A stretch of 51,941 nt of DNA from Parcubacteria group bacterium GW2011_GWB1_44_7 (GTDB taxonomy: Bacteria; Patescibacteria; Paceibacteria; UBA9973; DSPV01): the NCBI GenBank assembly GCA_000999175.1, contig LCJJ01000003.1, forward strand, positions 1-51,941. Direction: 5' to 3'. This document shows positions 31,974 to 40,506 of the stretch, piece by piece. Both the position numbers and the translations under genes were made by a program. Each line of letters begins with the position of its first letter. Position 1 is the first letter of the stretch. Below the pieces are notes generated by a model that saw only the letters and a list, made by a program, of their open reading frames with translations, did no database searches and was not told the origin of the DNA.

Positions 31974-34400
31974 ATGGCAAAGGAAAAACAAGCTGCCGGT
32001 TCGGCGGACAAGCCAATAGCACCCATAGCAGACGAGCGCGGTGTCGTTTTGCGAAATATCAGTACCGAAATGAAAGAGTCCTATTTGGACTACGCTATGT
32101 CGGTGATAACTATGCGCGCTTTGCCCGACACGCGCGATGGTTTGAAGCCGGTTCATCGGCGGATTTTGTTCGCGATGCAGGAAATGGGCTTGAACTCGTC
32201 GGCGCACGGCGATGCGGCCGTCTATGAGTCGCTGGTGAAAATGACTCAGTCGTTTTCTTTGCGTTACCCCTTGGCTATCGGCCAAGGCAACTGGGGTTCC
32301 ATTGACGGCGATTCAGCTGCCGCGATGAGATACACCGAGACGAAAATGTCCCGTCTTTCCGGTGAAATGTTGCGCGATTTGGAAAAAGATACGGTGGATT
32401 GGCGAGCCAATTACGATAGTACCAAAAAAGAACCGGTGGTTATGCCGGCCGCTTTTCCCAATTTAATTTTGAACGGCACGCTCGGTATTGCCGTTGGTAT
32501 GGCTTCTAACATTCCGCCGCATAATTTGCGTGAAGTTTGCGGCGCGGTTATCCATTTGATTGACAACAAAGGAGCAACCACCGAAGATTTACTCCAATTC
32601 ATCAAAGGGCCGGATTTTCCGACCGGCGGCGTGGCTTATGGCGAAAAAGATATTCATCACGCTTACGGCAATGGTAAGGGCGGAGTGGTGGTGCGGGGCG
32701 AAGCGGAAATTACAGAAACAAAGGCGGGCGCTTTTCAAATTATTATCACTTCCATTCCTTATCGCGTCAATAAGGCTGATTTGATTGAAAACATCGCTAA
32801 TTTGGTGCGAGAGAAAAAATTGGAAGGCATCAAGGCCCTGCGGGACGAGTCGGCCAAAGATTTGCGAATTGCTATTGATTTGAAACAAGGCGGCCACCCG
32901 CAGGCGATTTTGAATTATCTTTACAAACACACCCAACTGGAAGACGCCTTTCATTTCAATATGGTGGCATTGCAAGACGGCGTGCCTCAAACCTTATCGC
33001 TCAAATCTTTGCTGGAGGATTTCATCAAGCATCGCCAAACGGTAGTGCGTCGCCGGACTGAATTTGATTTACGGAAAGCGGAAGAGCGCGAACACATTTT
33101 GCGCGGTCTGAAAAATGCTCTTGACCACATTGACCGGATTATCAAATTGATTCGCGCCGCCAAAGATGTGCCCTCGGCCCACACCGATTTGAAGAAAGAG
33201 TTTAAATTCTCCGATTTACAAGCCACGGCCATTTTGGAAATGAAACTCCAAAAATTGGCCGGCTTGGAACGTCAGAAAATTGAAGATGAACTTAAGGCGG
33301 TGATAGAGTTGATTAAAAATCTGAAAGAATTGCTCGGCAGCCCCAAGAAAATTTTAGACGTCATCAAAAACGAATTGAAAGAAATTTCGGAAAAATACGG
33401 TGACGACCGATTAACTAAAATTGTCAAACACGAAGCTAAAACTTTTTCTTTGGAAGATACCATTCCCGACGAGGAAAGTGTTTTGGTTTTGACGACGGGC
33501 GGTTATGTCAAACGGACCGACCCGAGCGAGTATCGCAAGCAGAAACGAGGCGGTATCGGGGTGGTGGATTTGGACACCAAAGAAGAAGATTTTGTTTCTA
33601 TTTTCTTAACCGCTTCCACTCACAGCGATTTGTTGTTTTTTACCGACAAAGGCAAGGTTTATCAAATAAAAATGTATGAGATTCCCGAAGGCAAACGCGC
33701 CACCAAAGGCAAATCCATCATGAATTTTTTGTCATTGGCGGCGGATGAAAAAGTTACTTCCATTTTGCCGATACCCAAAGAATTGAAAAAATCGGCGCTG
33801 GCGACGCTTTTGCTGACTAAAAACGGCACAGCGAAAAAAGTGGACGCCGCCAGTTTTCACGATGTTCGCCGTTCGGGCATTATTGCCATTCGATTGGATG
33901 CGGGCGACGCCTTGCAAGCGGTTTTTTTCGTTGACAAGGGCGACCAAGTGATTGCCGCCAGCGCTAAAGGTCAATCAATTCGCTTCAAAGAGTCCGATAT
34001 TAGAGTTATGGGCCGGGCGGCCGGCGGAGTGCGGGCGATGCGTTTAGGCAAAAGCGATACGATTGTTGGCGCCGACATTATCAAAAAAGATGCAATTAAT
34101 CCGCGCTTTTTGGTGGTAATGGAAAATGGCTACGGCAAAACTACCGCTTTGAAAGAATACAAAGTTCAAAAGCGCGGCGGTTCGGGCATCAAGACGGCGA
34201 AAATCACCGCCAAGACCGGCGCTTTAATGGCGGCGAAAGTGGTAACTGACGCCGAAGAAGAATTAGTGGCGATTTCCAAAAAGAGCCAAGTGATAAGAGT
34301 GGATATCAAAGAAATTTCCGCGCTTGGCCGGCAGACGCAAGGCGTGCGGATTATGAAATTGCGCGAAGGCGATAGTATAGCTTCGCTGGTGTGCCTATGA
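31974..34400 (+). CDS. gyrA: DNA gyrase subunit A with an 18-residue gap in the DNA-binding region
   Basis: An 808-residue type IIA topoisomerase subunit. The N-terminal segment [32 protein letters not shown] is canonical, the catalytic tyrosine is Y120 in AAAMRYTE, and the C-terminal domain shows beta-pinwheel repeats and a GyrA-box-like QKRGGSGI. With GyrB it introduces negative supercoils. The segment that should read roughly KxRKSAxVVGxVxGKYHP between GLNSSA and [10 protein letters not shown] is absent: 5 residues stand where about 23 are normal, a loss of 18 codons in frame at ~32204. This is the helix that contacts the gate DNA segment, so the loss is surprising; an assembly error is a simple alternative. 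gyrB is not nearby. Confidence 0.95.
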   Translation: MAKEKQAAGSADKPIAPIADERGVVLRNISTEMKESYLDYAMSVITMRALPDTRDGLKPVHRRILFAMQEMGLNSSAHGDAAVYESLVKMTQSFSLRYPLAIGQGNWGSIDGDSAAAMRYTETKMSRLSGEMLRDLEKDTVDWRANYDSTKKEPVVMPAAFPNLILNGTLGIAVGMASNIPPHNLREVCGAVIHLIDNKGATTEDLLQFIKGPDFPTGGVAYGEKDIHHAYGNGKGGVVVRGEAEITETKAGAFQIIITSIPYRVNKADLIENIANLVREKKLEGIKALRDESAKDLRIAIDLKQGGHPQAILNYLYKHTQLEDAFHFNMVALQDGVPQTLSLKSLLEDFIKHRQTVVRRRTEFDLRKAEEREHILRGLKNALDHIDRIIKLIRAAKDVPSAHTDLKKEFKFSDLQATAILEMKLQKLAGLERQKIEDELKAVIELIKNLKELLGSPKKILDVIKNELKEISEKYGDDRLTKIVKHEAKTFSLEDTIPDEESVLVLTTGGYVKRTDPSEYRKQKRGGIGVVDLDTKEEDFVSIFLTASTHSDLLFFTDKGKVYQIKMYEIPEGKRATKGKSIMNFLSLAADEKVTSILPIPKELKKSALATLLLTKNGTAKKVDAASFHDVRRSGIIAIRLDAGDALQAVFFVDKGDQVIAASAKGQSIRFKESDIRVMGRAAGGVRAMRLGKSDTIVGADIIKKDAINPRFLVVMENGYGKTTALKEYKVQKRGGSGIKTAKITAKTGALMAAKVVTDAEEELVAISKKSQVIRVDIKEISALGRQTQGVRIMKLREGDSIASLVCL

Positions 34401-34503
34401 TAAAATTAAAAACGCAAAGCGCAAAACTAAAATTTAAAATAAAAAATTTTAAGATTTAAGATATGGTTTTAAGTTTTTCACTTTCAGTTTTGAATTTACA
34501 TCA

Positions 34504-35433
34504 ATGTTTTGGACCAAAATTAAAAGAGTAATTCGCTGGAGTTTCGCTAGTTTTTGGCGCAACGGCTTTGTGTCGTTGGCGGCGGTGGCGGTAATGACTG
34601 TCACTTTGTTTGTCATCGGTTCGCTGATTTTTACCGGCGCATTGTTGCGAACTTCCATTGAAGCGCTCAAAGACAAAGTGGACATCAATGTTTATTTCGT
34701 CACTTCGGCGCCGGAAGAAGAAATTTTATCTTTGAAAAAATCACTGGAGATCTTGCCGGAAGTGGCTAAAGTGGAATATGTTTCTCGCGAACAAGCGCTG
34801 ACGGATTTCAAAGAGCGCCACCAAAACGACCAACTGACTTTACAGTCACTTGGAGAATTGGATGATAATCCGTTGGGCGCGGCCCTGAATATTAAAGCTA
34901 AGGACGCCACTAATTACGAAAGCATCGCTAAGTTTTTGGACCAAAACGGCCGATTAATCGGTGACGGCAAAGCGCCGATTATTGACAAAGTAAATTATTA
35001 TCAGAATAAAATCGCCATAGACAAATTAATCAGAGTAACCAATTCTGCCCAGACGCTCGGTTTGTTTGTGATTTTATTTTTCGCCGTGGTGTCGGTGCTC
35101 ATCACTTACAATACTATTCGCTTGACGATTTTTATTTCTCGCGACGAGGTGTCGGTGATGCGTTTAATGGGCGCGAGCAGTCGCTACATCAGCGCCCGTT
35201 TTCTTTTACAAGCCGCCCTCTATGGCGTTGTCGCCGCGATTGTCGCGCTATCGGTTTTTTATCCGACGACTTACTGGCTTGGCCCCAAAACTGCCGACTT
35301 TTTCTTCGGCGTTAACGTTTTTCGTTATTATTTGGACAATTTTCCGCAAATCTTTTTGCTCATTTTCGGTTCCGGTATTGTTCTCGGCGTCGTTTCCAGT
35401 TTTTTGGCGGTCCGAAGGTATTTGAATGCGTAA
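34504..35433 (+). CDS. ftsX: FtsX-like cell-division permease
   Basis: A 309-residue membrane protein with the FtsX layout. A basic cytoplasmic start is followed by one helix (FVSLAAVAVMTVTLFVIGSLIF), an external domain (KVDINVYFVTSAPEEEI ... VEYVSREQALTDFKERH), and three C-terminal helices. The cytoplasmic motif SRDEVSVMRLMGASSRYISARFLLQ is diagnostic. FtsX with the ATPase FtsE activates peptidoglycan hydrolases at the septum. No ftsE is adjacent in this window. Confidence 0.9.
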   Translation: MFWTKIKRVIRWSFASFWRNGFVSLAAVAVMTVTLFVIGSLIFTGALLRTSIEALKDKVDINVYFVTSAPEEEILSLKKSLEILPEVAKVEYVSREQALTDFKERHQNDQLTLQSLGELDDNPLGAALNIKAKDATNYESIAKFLDQNGRLIGDGKAPIIDKVNYYQNKIAIDKLIRVTNSAQTLGLFVILFFAVVSVLITYNTIRLTIFISRDEVSVMRLMGASSRYISARFLLQAALYGVVAAIVALSVFYPTTYWLGPKTADFFFGVNVFRYYLDNFPQIFLLIFGSGIVLGVVSSFLAVRRYLNA

Positions 35434-35441
35434 ATAAATTG

Positions 35442-35450
35442 TGATATTCT
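35442..35450 (+). promoter_or_regulatory. Extended -10 (TGATATTCT) of hicBA
   Basis: TATTCT (35445-35450) ends 7 bases before the ATG at 35458, giving a predicted leaderless hicB message. Confidence 0.5.
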
Positions 35451-35457
35451 CAAAGGT

Positions 35458-35715
35458 ATGAAAATGCGGAAAATGAAAAAATTAATAATCAGAGGCGCGG
35501 ACAAGTTTCCAGTGATTGTTGAAAGAGATGAAGACGGTTTTTATGTCGTGGAATGCCCACTTTTTTCTGGTTGCTATAGTCAAGGCAAAACGCTTGATGA
35601 GGCACTCAAAAATATCAAAGAGGTGATTGAACTTTGTTTGGAGGAAAAAGCCAACAAAGAGTTTGTCAAAAGTTATAGGCCGTTGGAATTGAGCTTTCAC
35701 ACCATATCGGTTTAA
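35458..35715 (+). CDS. hicB: HicB-like antitoxin
   Basis: An 85-residue protein with the HicB partial RNase-H-like fold: FPVIVERDEDGFYVVECPLFSGCYSQGKTLDEALKNIKEVIELCLEE. The pattern of a short beta hairpin followed by D-EA--N---AI matches the family. It lacks an obvious C-terminal DNA-binding domain. It precedes the HicA toxin gene by 11 bases and would bind and neutralise it; antitoxin-first order is a known variant for HicBA. Confidence 0.88.
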   Translation: MKMRKMKKLIIRGADKFPVIVERDEDGFYVVECPLFSGCYSQGKTLDEALKNIKEVIELCLEEKANKEFVKSYRPLELSFHTISV

Positions 35716-35726
35716 GCCAAAGCCCC

Positions 35727-35951
35727 ATGCCGAAAATTCCGATTTTAAGTGGCGATATTATCGTAAAAGTTCTTGAAAAAATCGGCTATTTCCGAACGCG
35801 CCAGCGTGGCAGCCATATTAGATTAAAACACGAAACACGCCGCTCGGTGACAGTGCCGGTTTACAAAACCATCGGTAAGGGTTTGTTGCGCAAGATTCTC
35901 CGTGACGGTGAGCTGACGGTTGAGGAATTTGTTTCTTTAATGGGGAAGTAG
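35727..35951 (+). CDS. hicA: HicA-like mRNA interferase toxin
   Basis: A 74-residue double-stranded-RNA-binding-like toxin. The sequence ILSGDIIVKVLEKIGYFRTRQRGSHIRLKH contains the catalytic His of GSHIRL, and VTVPVYKTIGKGLLRKILRDGELTVEEFVSLM completes the HicA fold. It would cleave mRNA when HicB is degraded. It is co-directional with hicB and followed by a hairpin at 35970-35993. Confidence 0.9.
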   Translation: MPKIPILSGDIIVKVLEKIGYFRTRQRGSHIRLKHETRRSVTVPVYKTIGKGLLRKILRDGELTVEEFVSLMGK

Positions 35952-35969
35952 AAAAATTTTTAATAAAAA

Positions 35970-35993
35970 AAGCGAGGCATCTGCGCCTCGCTT
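35970..35993 (-). terminator. Strong hairpin terminator, best used from the minus strand
   Basis: AAGCGAGGC pairs with GCCTCGCTT. On the minus strand the stem is followed by a run of seven T, so it terminates leftward transcription from the promoter at 36213-36240; it may also close hicBA. Confidence 0.75.
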
Positions 35994-36017
35994 GATGAAG
36001 AAACGAATCCGGTGAAA

Positions 36018-36186
36018 TCAATCTGGTGGTCGAGTGCCCCCCACCGTAGCAATCAAGAACAAGCAGTCGGGCTTGACTTGTAAAACTCCGGTTCCTTTTT
36101 CTTTCCTCCGCGTCTCTTCCAATTTCCAGATGCGCTGCCTAATTTCGGCTATGACCCGGTGGATTTGTACAGAAGTGTAATTTCAT
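36018..36186 (-). pseudogene. Candidate small protein (about 55 aa) with a one-base frameshift at its start
   Basis: The 330-base space between hicA and pyrG holds a complete leftward unit: promoter (36240-36213), an AAGGA site (36195-36191), ATG at 36186-36184 and a terminator at 35993-35970. The ATG frame stops after 15 codons. Removing one A from the AAA directly after the ATG opens a 54-codon frame reading MNYTSVQIHRVIAEIRQ, with a later WKLEETRRKEKG segment and ending GGTRPPD at 36018. The shifted product is a basic helical protein of unknown function. It may be a small gene with an A-run indel or a structured RNA instead. Confidence 0.4.
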
Positions 36187-36212
36187 GTATTCCTTTCTTT
36201 TCTCTGCCAATC

Positions 36213-36240
36213 ATATTAAACACTGCCAGAGCTATGTCAA
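36213..36240 (-). promoter_or_regulatory. Leftward promoter (TTGACA-16-TAATAT)
   Basis: On the minus strand TTGACA (36240-36235) and TAATAT (36218-36213) are spaced by 16 bases. It reads toward the candidate small gene at 36186 and away from pyrG. Confidence 0.6.
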
Positions 36241-36282
36241 GGTATATTGTCGGTGGCGGATTTGGTAAGATTGTTTTATAAA

Positions 36283-38019
36283 ATGGCAAAAGCTAAACGG
36301 CACAAATATATTTTTGTTATTGGCGGGGTGATGAGTGGCGTTGGAAAAGGCGTCGCCACTTCAGCCATCGGTAAAATTTTGCAAGCCAAAGGTTTTTCGG
36401 TTAATCCGGTCAAGATTGACCCATATCTTAATGTGGATGCCGGCACCATGAACCCCACCGAACACGGTGAGGTTTTTGTTTTGGATTCGGGTATGGAATG
36501 CGACCAGGATATGGGCAATTACGAAAGGTTTATGGAGGTGGATTTGGGTAGCGAGGATTACATTACCAGCGGTATGGTCTACAAACAGGTGATTGAAAAA
36601 GAACGGACGCTCGGTTACAAAGGCAAATGCGTGGAAGCTATTCCTCACATTACTGATGAAATTCGCCGGCGGATTGAGCTCGCCGCCGAGAAAAGCAACT
36701 CGGACATTTCCTTGATTGAAATTGGCGGGACGGTGGGTGACTATCAGAATATTATGTTTATTGAGGCGGCGCGGGTGATGAAATTAAAAAATCCGGGCGA
36801 TGTCCTGTTTATTTTGGTAACCTTTTTGCCGATTCCCAACAAAATCGGCGAAATGAAAACCAAACCGACTCAAAATGCCGTTCGTCAACTTAATTCTTAC
36901 GGTGTTCAACCGGACATTATTATTGCTCGGAGCGAAATAGCATTGGACGCCAAACGCAAAGAAAAAATCGCCATTTGGTGCAATGTGCCGGCCGAAGCGG
37001 TCGTTTCGGCGCCGGATATTGAAAGTATATACGAAGTGCCGTTGAATTTTGAGCGCGATAATATAAGCGTTTTGCTTTTGGAACGATTGGGCTTGAAATC
37101 GCGAAAGCGCAAAGACAATTTGGCAAAATGGCGAAACTTCGTGTCGCGGGTGAAAAATCCAAAGGCTGAAGTTAAAGTGGCGATTGTCGGTAAATACTTT
37201 GACAGTGGTGATTTCGTTTTATCCGACGCTTATATTTCCGTGATTGAAGCCATTAAACATTCGGCGGCGAAACTCAATGTTAAAGTGAATTTAACTTGGC
37301 TCAACGCCAAAAGATTTTCCGCCCAAGGCGGACCCGCCTCGGGTGGGGAAACTGGCGAAGAAAAAATAGAATCATTGAAAAATTACGCCGGTGTGATTGT
37401 GCCGGGCGGTTTTGGTGAGAGCGGCATTGAAGGCAAATTGGTGGTGATTAAATTTTGTCGGGAAAATAAAATCCCATATCTCGGTTTGTGTTATGGTATG
37501 CAATTGATGTGTGTGGAATTCGCACGCAATGTTTTGAAATTGAAAGATGCCAATACCACAGAAATCAATCCCGAAACAAACGCGCCAGTGATTGATATTA
37601 TGCCGGATCAAAAGAAAAAATTAGCCGAGGGTAATTACGGCGGTTCAATGCGGCTAGGCGCTTATCCGGCTCACCTTTTTCAGGGTACCATTGCGTATGG
37701 GGCTTATTCCGACTCTTCAGGCTATAAGTTAGAAGCTAAAAGCTACCTACCCGACGGCAAGGCGGGTAAGCTGATTAGTGAAAGACACAGGCACCGCTAT
37801 GAAATTAATCCGGAATACATTGAAAAATTAGAACAAGGCGGTTTGATTTTTTCGGGTAAATCGCCCGACGATAAATTGATGGAAATAGCCGAACTTCCAC
37901 GCAAGGTTCACCCCTTTTTCCTCGGCACCCAGTTTCACCCAGAATTCAAATCGCGCCCGCTCTCGCCCCATCCGCTTTTCACCGAATTTTTGAAAGTTTG
38001 CGTCAAACAGGGAAAGTAA
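36283..38019 (+). CDS. pyrG: CTP synthase
   Basis: A 578-residue enzyme converting UTP to CTP with glutamine. The synthetase domain opens with YIFVIGGVMSGVGKGVATSAIGKIL and carries DPYLNVDAGTMNP and HGEVFVLDSGMECDQDMGNYERF. The glutaminase domain has the GFGESGIEGK oxyanion region, the nucleophile Cys in YLGLCYGMQ, and the His/Glu pair in TQFHPEFKS. Two short GC-rich inserts (around 37326-37345 and 37741-37771) add residues at non-conserved places, the second just before ISERHRHRYE. TGGTAAGAT (TAAGAT at 36266-36271) lies 11 bases before the ATG; the longer frame from 36247 would include it. Confidence 0.97.
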   Translation: MAKAKRHKYIFVIGGVMSGVGKGVATSAIGKILQAKGFSVNPVKIDPYLNVDAGTMNPTEHGEVFVLDSGMECDQDMGNYERFMEVDLGSEDYITSGMVYKQVIEKERTLGYKGKCVEAIPHITDEIRRRIELAAEKSNSDISLIEIGGTVGDYQNIMFIEAARVMKLKNPGDVLFILVTFLPIPNKIGEMKTKPTQNAVRQLNSYGVQPDIIIARSEIALDAKRKEKIAIWCNVPAEAVVSAPDIESIYEVPLNFERDNISVLLLERLGLKSRKRKDNLAKWRNFVSRVKNPKAEVKVAIVGKYFDSGDFVLSDAYISVIEAIKHSAAKLNVKVNLTWLNAKRFSAQGGPASGGETGEEKIESLKNYAGVIVPGGFGESGIEGKLVVIKFCRENKIPYLGLCYGMQLMCVEFARNVLKLKDANTTEINPETNAPVIDIMPDQKKKLAEGNYGGSMRLGAYPAHLFQGTIAYGAYSDSSGYKLEAKSYLPDGKAGKLISERHRHRYEINPEYIEKLEQGGLIFSGKSPDDKLMEIAELPRKVHPFFLGTQFHPEFKSRPLSPHPLFTEFLKVCVKQGK

Positions 38020-38027
38020 TTTTTGTC

Positions 38028-38055
38028 TTGACCAATGTGATTTTGGTGCTAATGT
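38028..38055 (+). promoter_or_regulatory. Promoter TTGACC-16-TAATGT with extended -10
   Basis: TTGACC at 38028-38033, TGC then TAATGT at 38050-38055, spacer 16 bases. It gives a leader of about 28 bases before the ATG at 38090. Confidence 0.6.
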
Positions 38056-38089
38056 TTGGGGAGAAAAATCAATCTGGAAAAGCAAGATT

Positions 38090-38356
38090 ATGAAAAGAAA
38101 AAAACGTCGGTGTGTCTGGCTGGTGGAACCGCTTCATCCGAATACCAATTCTTACATCGCCGAAAGATTGGCAGAAAGAAAATACGCCAATGAATGTTGC
38201 GGTGTTCAGTGTGCTGACAAAATGTTGCGGGATTTCTGGGAAATACCAAATTTTCATTTTGTCAGTCTTTTGATTCAAGCAGGCAAAATAATTCCTTTGC
38301 CGTTTAATCTTTGGCGGCAGATTGGTAATGGTTTGCCAAAACCTTGGCTGTTTTGA
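38090..38356 (+). CDS. Hypothetical basic protein, 88 aa
   Basis: Not recognised. The start is strongly basic (MKRKKRRC). The middle ERLAERKYANECCGVQCADKML contains a cluster of three Cys residues, and the C-terminus is rich in Pro, Leu and Trp (IIPLPFNLWRQIGNGLPKPWLF). It has its own promoter and a strong terminator (38378-38408), which supports it as a genuine single-gene unit. No function can be given. Confidence 0.5.
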   Translation: MKRKKRRCVWLVEPLHPNTNSYIAERLAERKYANECCGVQCADKMLRDFWEIPNFHFVSLLIQAGKIIPLPFNLWRQIGNGLPKPWLF

Positions 38357-38377
38357 ACAAGATTATCCACGTTGTGG

Positions 38378-38408
38378 GGGTCGGGAGCATATCTCTCGAC
38401 CCTTTTTT
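38378..38408 (+). terminator. Intrinsic terminator
   Basis: GGGTCG (38378-38383) pairs with CGACCC (38397-38402), extended by GAG/CTC inside, followed by six T residues. It ends the 38090 unit. Confidence 0.8.
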
Positions 38409-38447
38409 GTGTCATAAAATCTTTATTTTAAGCCATATTTTTACCTA

Positions 38448-38476
38448 TTGACAAAGATTGTGTTTCTTGCTAATCT
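38448..38476 (+). promoter_or_regulatory. Consensus promoter TTGACA-17-TAATCT
   Basis: TTGACA at 38448-38453, 17-base spacer, TAATCT at 38471-38476. The transcript would start near 38483 and have a leader of about 150 bases before the gene at 38636. Confidence 0.75.
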
Positions 38477-38496
38477 TATGGCAGAAAATTTGAGTC

Positions 38497-38589
38497 ATGA
38501 CGGCTATTGTTGTCGGGGTGACCTCAAATGAAAAGCAAAGGCACTCGCTGCCGACCATAAAGTGCGAGCTGTTTGGCGAGACTTGCTAG
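38497..38589 (+). CDS. Possible 30-codon leader ORF
   Basis: An ATG-started frame of 30 codons (MTAIVVGVTSNEKQRHSL at its start) lies in the long leader between the consensus promoter and the gene at 38636. No ribosome-binding site is evident and no family is recognised. It may be a leader peptide or chance. Confidence 0.2.
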   Translation: MTAIVVGVTSNEKQRHSLPTIKCELFGETC

Positions 38590-38635
38590 TCACAAGTTTG
38601 CCGCAACAGTGGAAAAAGCGGGAGGAGAGATTGGA

Positions 38636-38950
38636 ATGTATCATTCATTCCTTTTTTCTGATCAGTCGTTTTCTCTTGTCGCGGTGGATGGGGGAAAAAG
38701 CCTCTTGTCTTGCCCGCTGAACCTCGCGGGGGATCACGGTCTCCTTGTCCGGCCTACGGACAATGGGAAATTCCGGCTTGTGGGTGGAGCGGTAATCGCT
38801 CTACGCAAGTTGAATGATCGGGTCATTGAGGTGGCGGAGGGTCATGACATGGATGTCGTCAACGGGCATTTTAACCCCACCACCTTTTCGGCGGTCGAGG
38901 ATGTGGCTCTGGAAGTTCGGGGAATGTTTGAGGTAATTGATAGCCTCTAA
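38636..38950 (+). CDS. Hypothetical protein, 104 aa
   Basis: Not recognised. The frame MYHSFLFSDQSFSLVAVDGG is preceded by a strong Shine-Dalgarno site (GGAGGAGAG, 38621-38629), rare in this window, so the ATG at 38636 is preferred over the TTG at 38573. It looks like a small soluble beta-rich protein with HGLLVRPTDNGKFRLVGGAVIAL. The base composition is somewhat more GC-rich than its neighbours. It has a consensus promoter, a long leader and two hairpins after the stop, so it is an independently controlled unit. Confidence 0.55.
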   Translation: MYHSFLFSDQSFSLVAVDGGKSLLSCPLNLAGDHGLLVRPTDNGKFRLVGGAVIALRKLNDRVIEVAEGHDMDVVNGHFNPTTFSAVEDVALEVRGMFEVIDSL

Positions 38951-38961
38951 CTTCCAGCGAT

Positions 38962-39027
38962 CGGAGAAATGATTTCTCCGAGTTGTATTTTCACGACAGC
39001 CACCAAAGGATTGGTGGTTGTTTTTTT
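38962..39027 (+). terminator. Two hairpins, the second an intrinsic terminator
   Basis: CGGAGAAAT/ATTTCTCCG (38962-38970, 38972-38980) is followed by CCACCAA/TTGGTGG (39000-39006, 39011-39017) with a T-rich tract (39018-39027). Confidence 0.7.
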
Positions 39028-39028
39028 A

Positions 39029-39037
39029 TGTTAAAAT
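39029..39037 (+). promoter_or_regulatory. Extended -10 (TGTTAAAAT) of the EamA transporter gene
   Basis: TAAAAT (39032-39037) ends 6 bases before the ATG at 39044, immediately after the preceding terminator. The scpB gene has the identical nine-base box at the same distance. Confidence 0.6.
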
Positions 39038-39043
39038 ATCGCA

Positions 39044-39919
39044 ATGAGCGTATCAGTTGGAATCGGTTTAGCTTTTGTGGCGATGCTCTGCTGGGGCTTT
39101 GGGGATTTTTTAATTCAACGTTCCACCAGAAAAATCGGTGATTGGGAAACGCTTTTTGCCATAACTGGTTTTGGCACGATTATTTTATTGCCGTTTGTTT
39201 GGCGAGACATTCTCCCGCTTATTTTTGGCGACTCAAAAACGCTGGCGATACTCTTGGGCGGCGCGGTGATTCTATTTATCGCTGCTCTTTTGGATTTTGA
39301 GGCCTTGAAAAGAGGAAAGCTGGCAGTGGTGGAGCCGATTTGGTCTTTTGAAGTGCCGGCGGCGGCTTTGCTGGCGTTTTTTGTTTTGAAAGAGGGGATT
39401 GATGCTTTACAAATCGCGGTCATAGCGACTTTAGTGTTTGGTTTGATTTTGGTTTCATTCAGAGAGAAGTATTCAATCAAGAAGTTTTTTGTGGAAAAAG
39501 GGGTCTTAATCGCTTTTTTCGCCGCTTTTATCATGGGCGCGGCAAACTTTTTTTACGGTTGGGGAGCGAGGATTTCGGACCCCTTGATGGTTAATTTTGT
39601 TGTTAATTTGTTTGTCACTTGCGCGACTGGTTTGTATTTAGTGATTAAGGGCAAATTCGGAAAAATGCTCAATGATTTGTTTTTGTTTCGCGGGATTATT
39701 TTGCCGATGTCTATTCTTGATAATGCGGCGTGGATAGCATTTGCTTTTGCTATGAGTTTGGCGCCGATTGCTGTGGCGGTGGCATTGTCAGAAAGTTACA
39801 TTATAGTGGCTGTAATTTTAGGACTTTTAGTAAACCGCGAAAAACTTCAGTGGCATCAGAAAATTGGTCTTGTGGCCGCCTTAGCCAGTGTTTTAATTTT
39901 AGCCGCCATTACTGTTTAA
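39044..39919 (+). CDS. EamA/DMT-superfamily transporter
   Basis: A 291-residue protein with about ten hydrophobic helices in two EamA repeats. The first repeat begins GLAFVAMLCWGFGDFLIQRSTRK and ends in LAVVEPIWSFEVPAAALLAFFVLKEGIDALQ. The second ends in MSLAPIAVAVALSESYIIVAVILGLLVNREKLQWHQKIGLVAALASVLILA. The paired Pro/Glu motifs in helices 4 and 9 are typical of drug/metabolite exporters. The substrate is unknown. It is expressed from its own -10 directly upstream. Confidence 0.88.
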   Translation: MSVSVGIGLAFVAMLCWGFGDFLIQRSTRKIGDWETLFAITGFGTIILLPFVWRDILPLIFGDSKTLAILLGGAVILFIAALLDFEALKRGKLAVVEPIWSFEVPAAALLAFFVLKEGIDALQIAVIATLVFGLILVSFREKYSIKKFFVEKGVLIAFFAAFIMGAANFFYGWGARISDPLMVNFVVNLFVTCATGLYLVIKGKFGKMLNDLFLFRGIILPMSILDNAAWIAFAFAMSLAPIAVAVALSESYIIVAVILGLLVNREKLQWHQKIGLVAALASVLILAAITV

Positions 39920-39957
39920 ATAACCTAAATCTTTTTTTATTTTGTTTTTCTTTTTCG

Positions 39958-39966
39958 TGTTAAAAT
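39958..39966 (+). promoter_or_regulatory. Extended -10 (TGTTAAAAT) of scpB
   Basis: TAAAAT (39961-39966) ends 6 bases before the scpB ATG, predicting a leaderless mRNA. Confidence 0.6.
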
Positions 39967-39972
39967 GGCTAA

Positions 39973-40506
39973 ATGGATTTAGCGGCGAAAATTGAGGCGA
40001 TTATTTTTTGGAAAGGCGAGCCGGTTTCTCTGAAACGGCTGGCTTTTTGGTTGAGTGTGACGAAGGAAGAAGTGGAAACGGCGCTAGATATTTTGGAAGA
40101 AAAACTTGCCGAACGAGGCGTGGCGCTTTTACGAAAAGACGATGAAGTGGCATTGGGCACGGCGCCGGCTTTGGCTGAATTGATGGCAACTTTAACTAAA
40201 GAAGAATTAACCGGCGAACTTTCAAAGGCCAGCTTGGAGACCTTAACGATAATTCTTTATCGCGGGCCAGTAAGCAAACAAGAAATTGATTATATTCGTG
40301 GTGTTAATGCCGGCTATATTTTGCGAAACTTGCTGATTCGCGGTTTGGTAGAGCGTCTGGAAAATCCTACCGCTCGGCGCGCCTACCTTTACAAACCAAC
40401 CTTTGAACTCTTATCATATATGGGCATCAAACGATTGGAGGATTTACCCGATTACGAAGCGGTTAAGGAAGAAATAAAAAATGGAGAATTATCAAGCGAA
40501 AACTAA
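39973..40506 (+). CDS. scpB: Segregation and condensation protein B
   Basis: A 177-residue protein with two winged-helix domains typical of ScpB. The N-terminus reads LAAKIEAIIFWKGEPVSLKRLAFWLSVTKEEVETALDILEEKL, and the second half has SKASLETLTIILYRGPVSKQEIDYIRGVNAGYILRNLLIRGLVE, the most conserved ScpB segment. It forms the SMC-ScpAB complex in chromosome segregation. scpA is not adjacent. The last codons overlap the carboxypeptidase gene by 26 bases. Confidence 0.95.
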   Translation: MDLAAKIEAIIFWKGEPVSLKRLAFWLSVTKEEVETALDILEEKLAERGVALLRKDDEVALGTAPALAELMATLTKEELTGELSKASLETLTIILYRGPVSKQEIDYIRGVNAGYILRNLLIRGLVERLENPTARRAYLYKPTFELLSYMGIKRLEDLPDYEAVKEEIKNGELSSEN

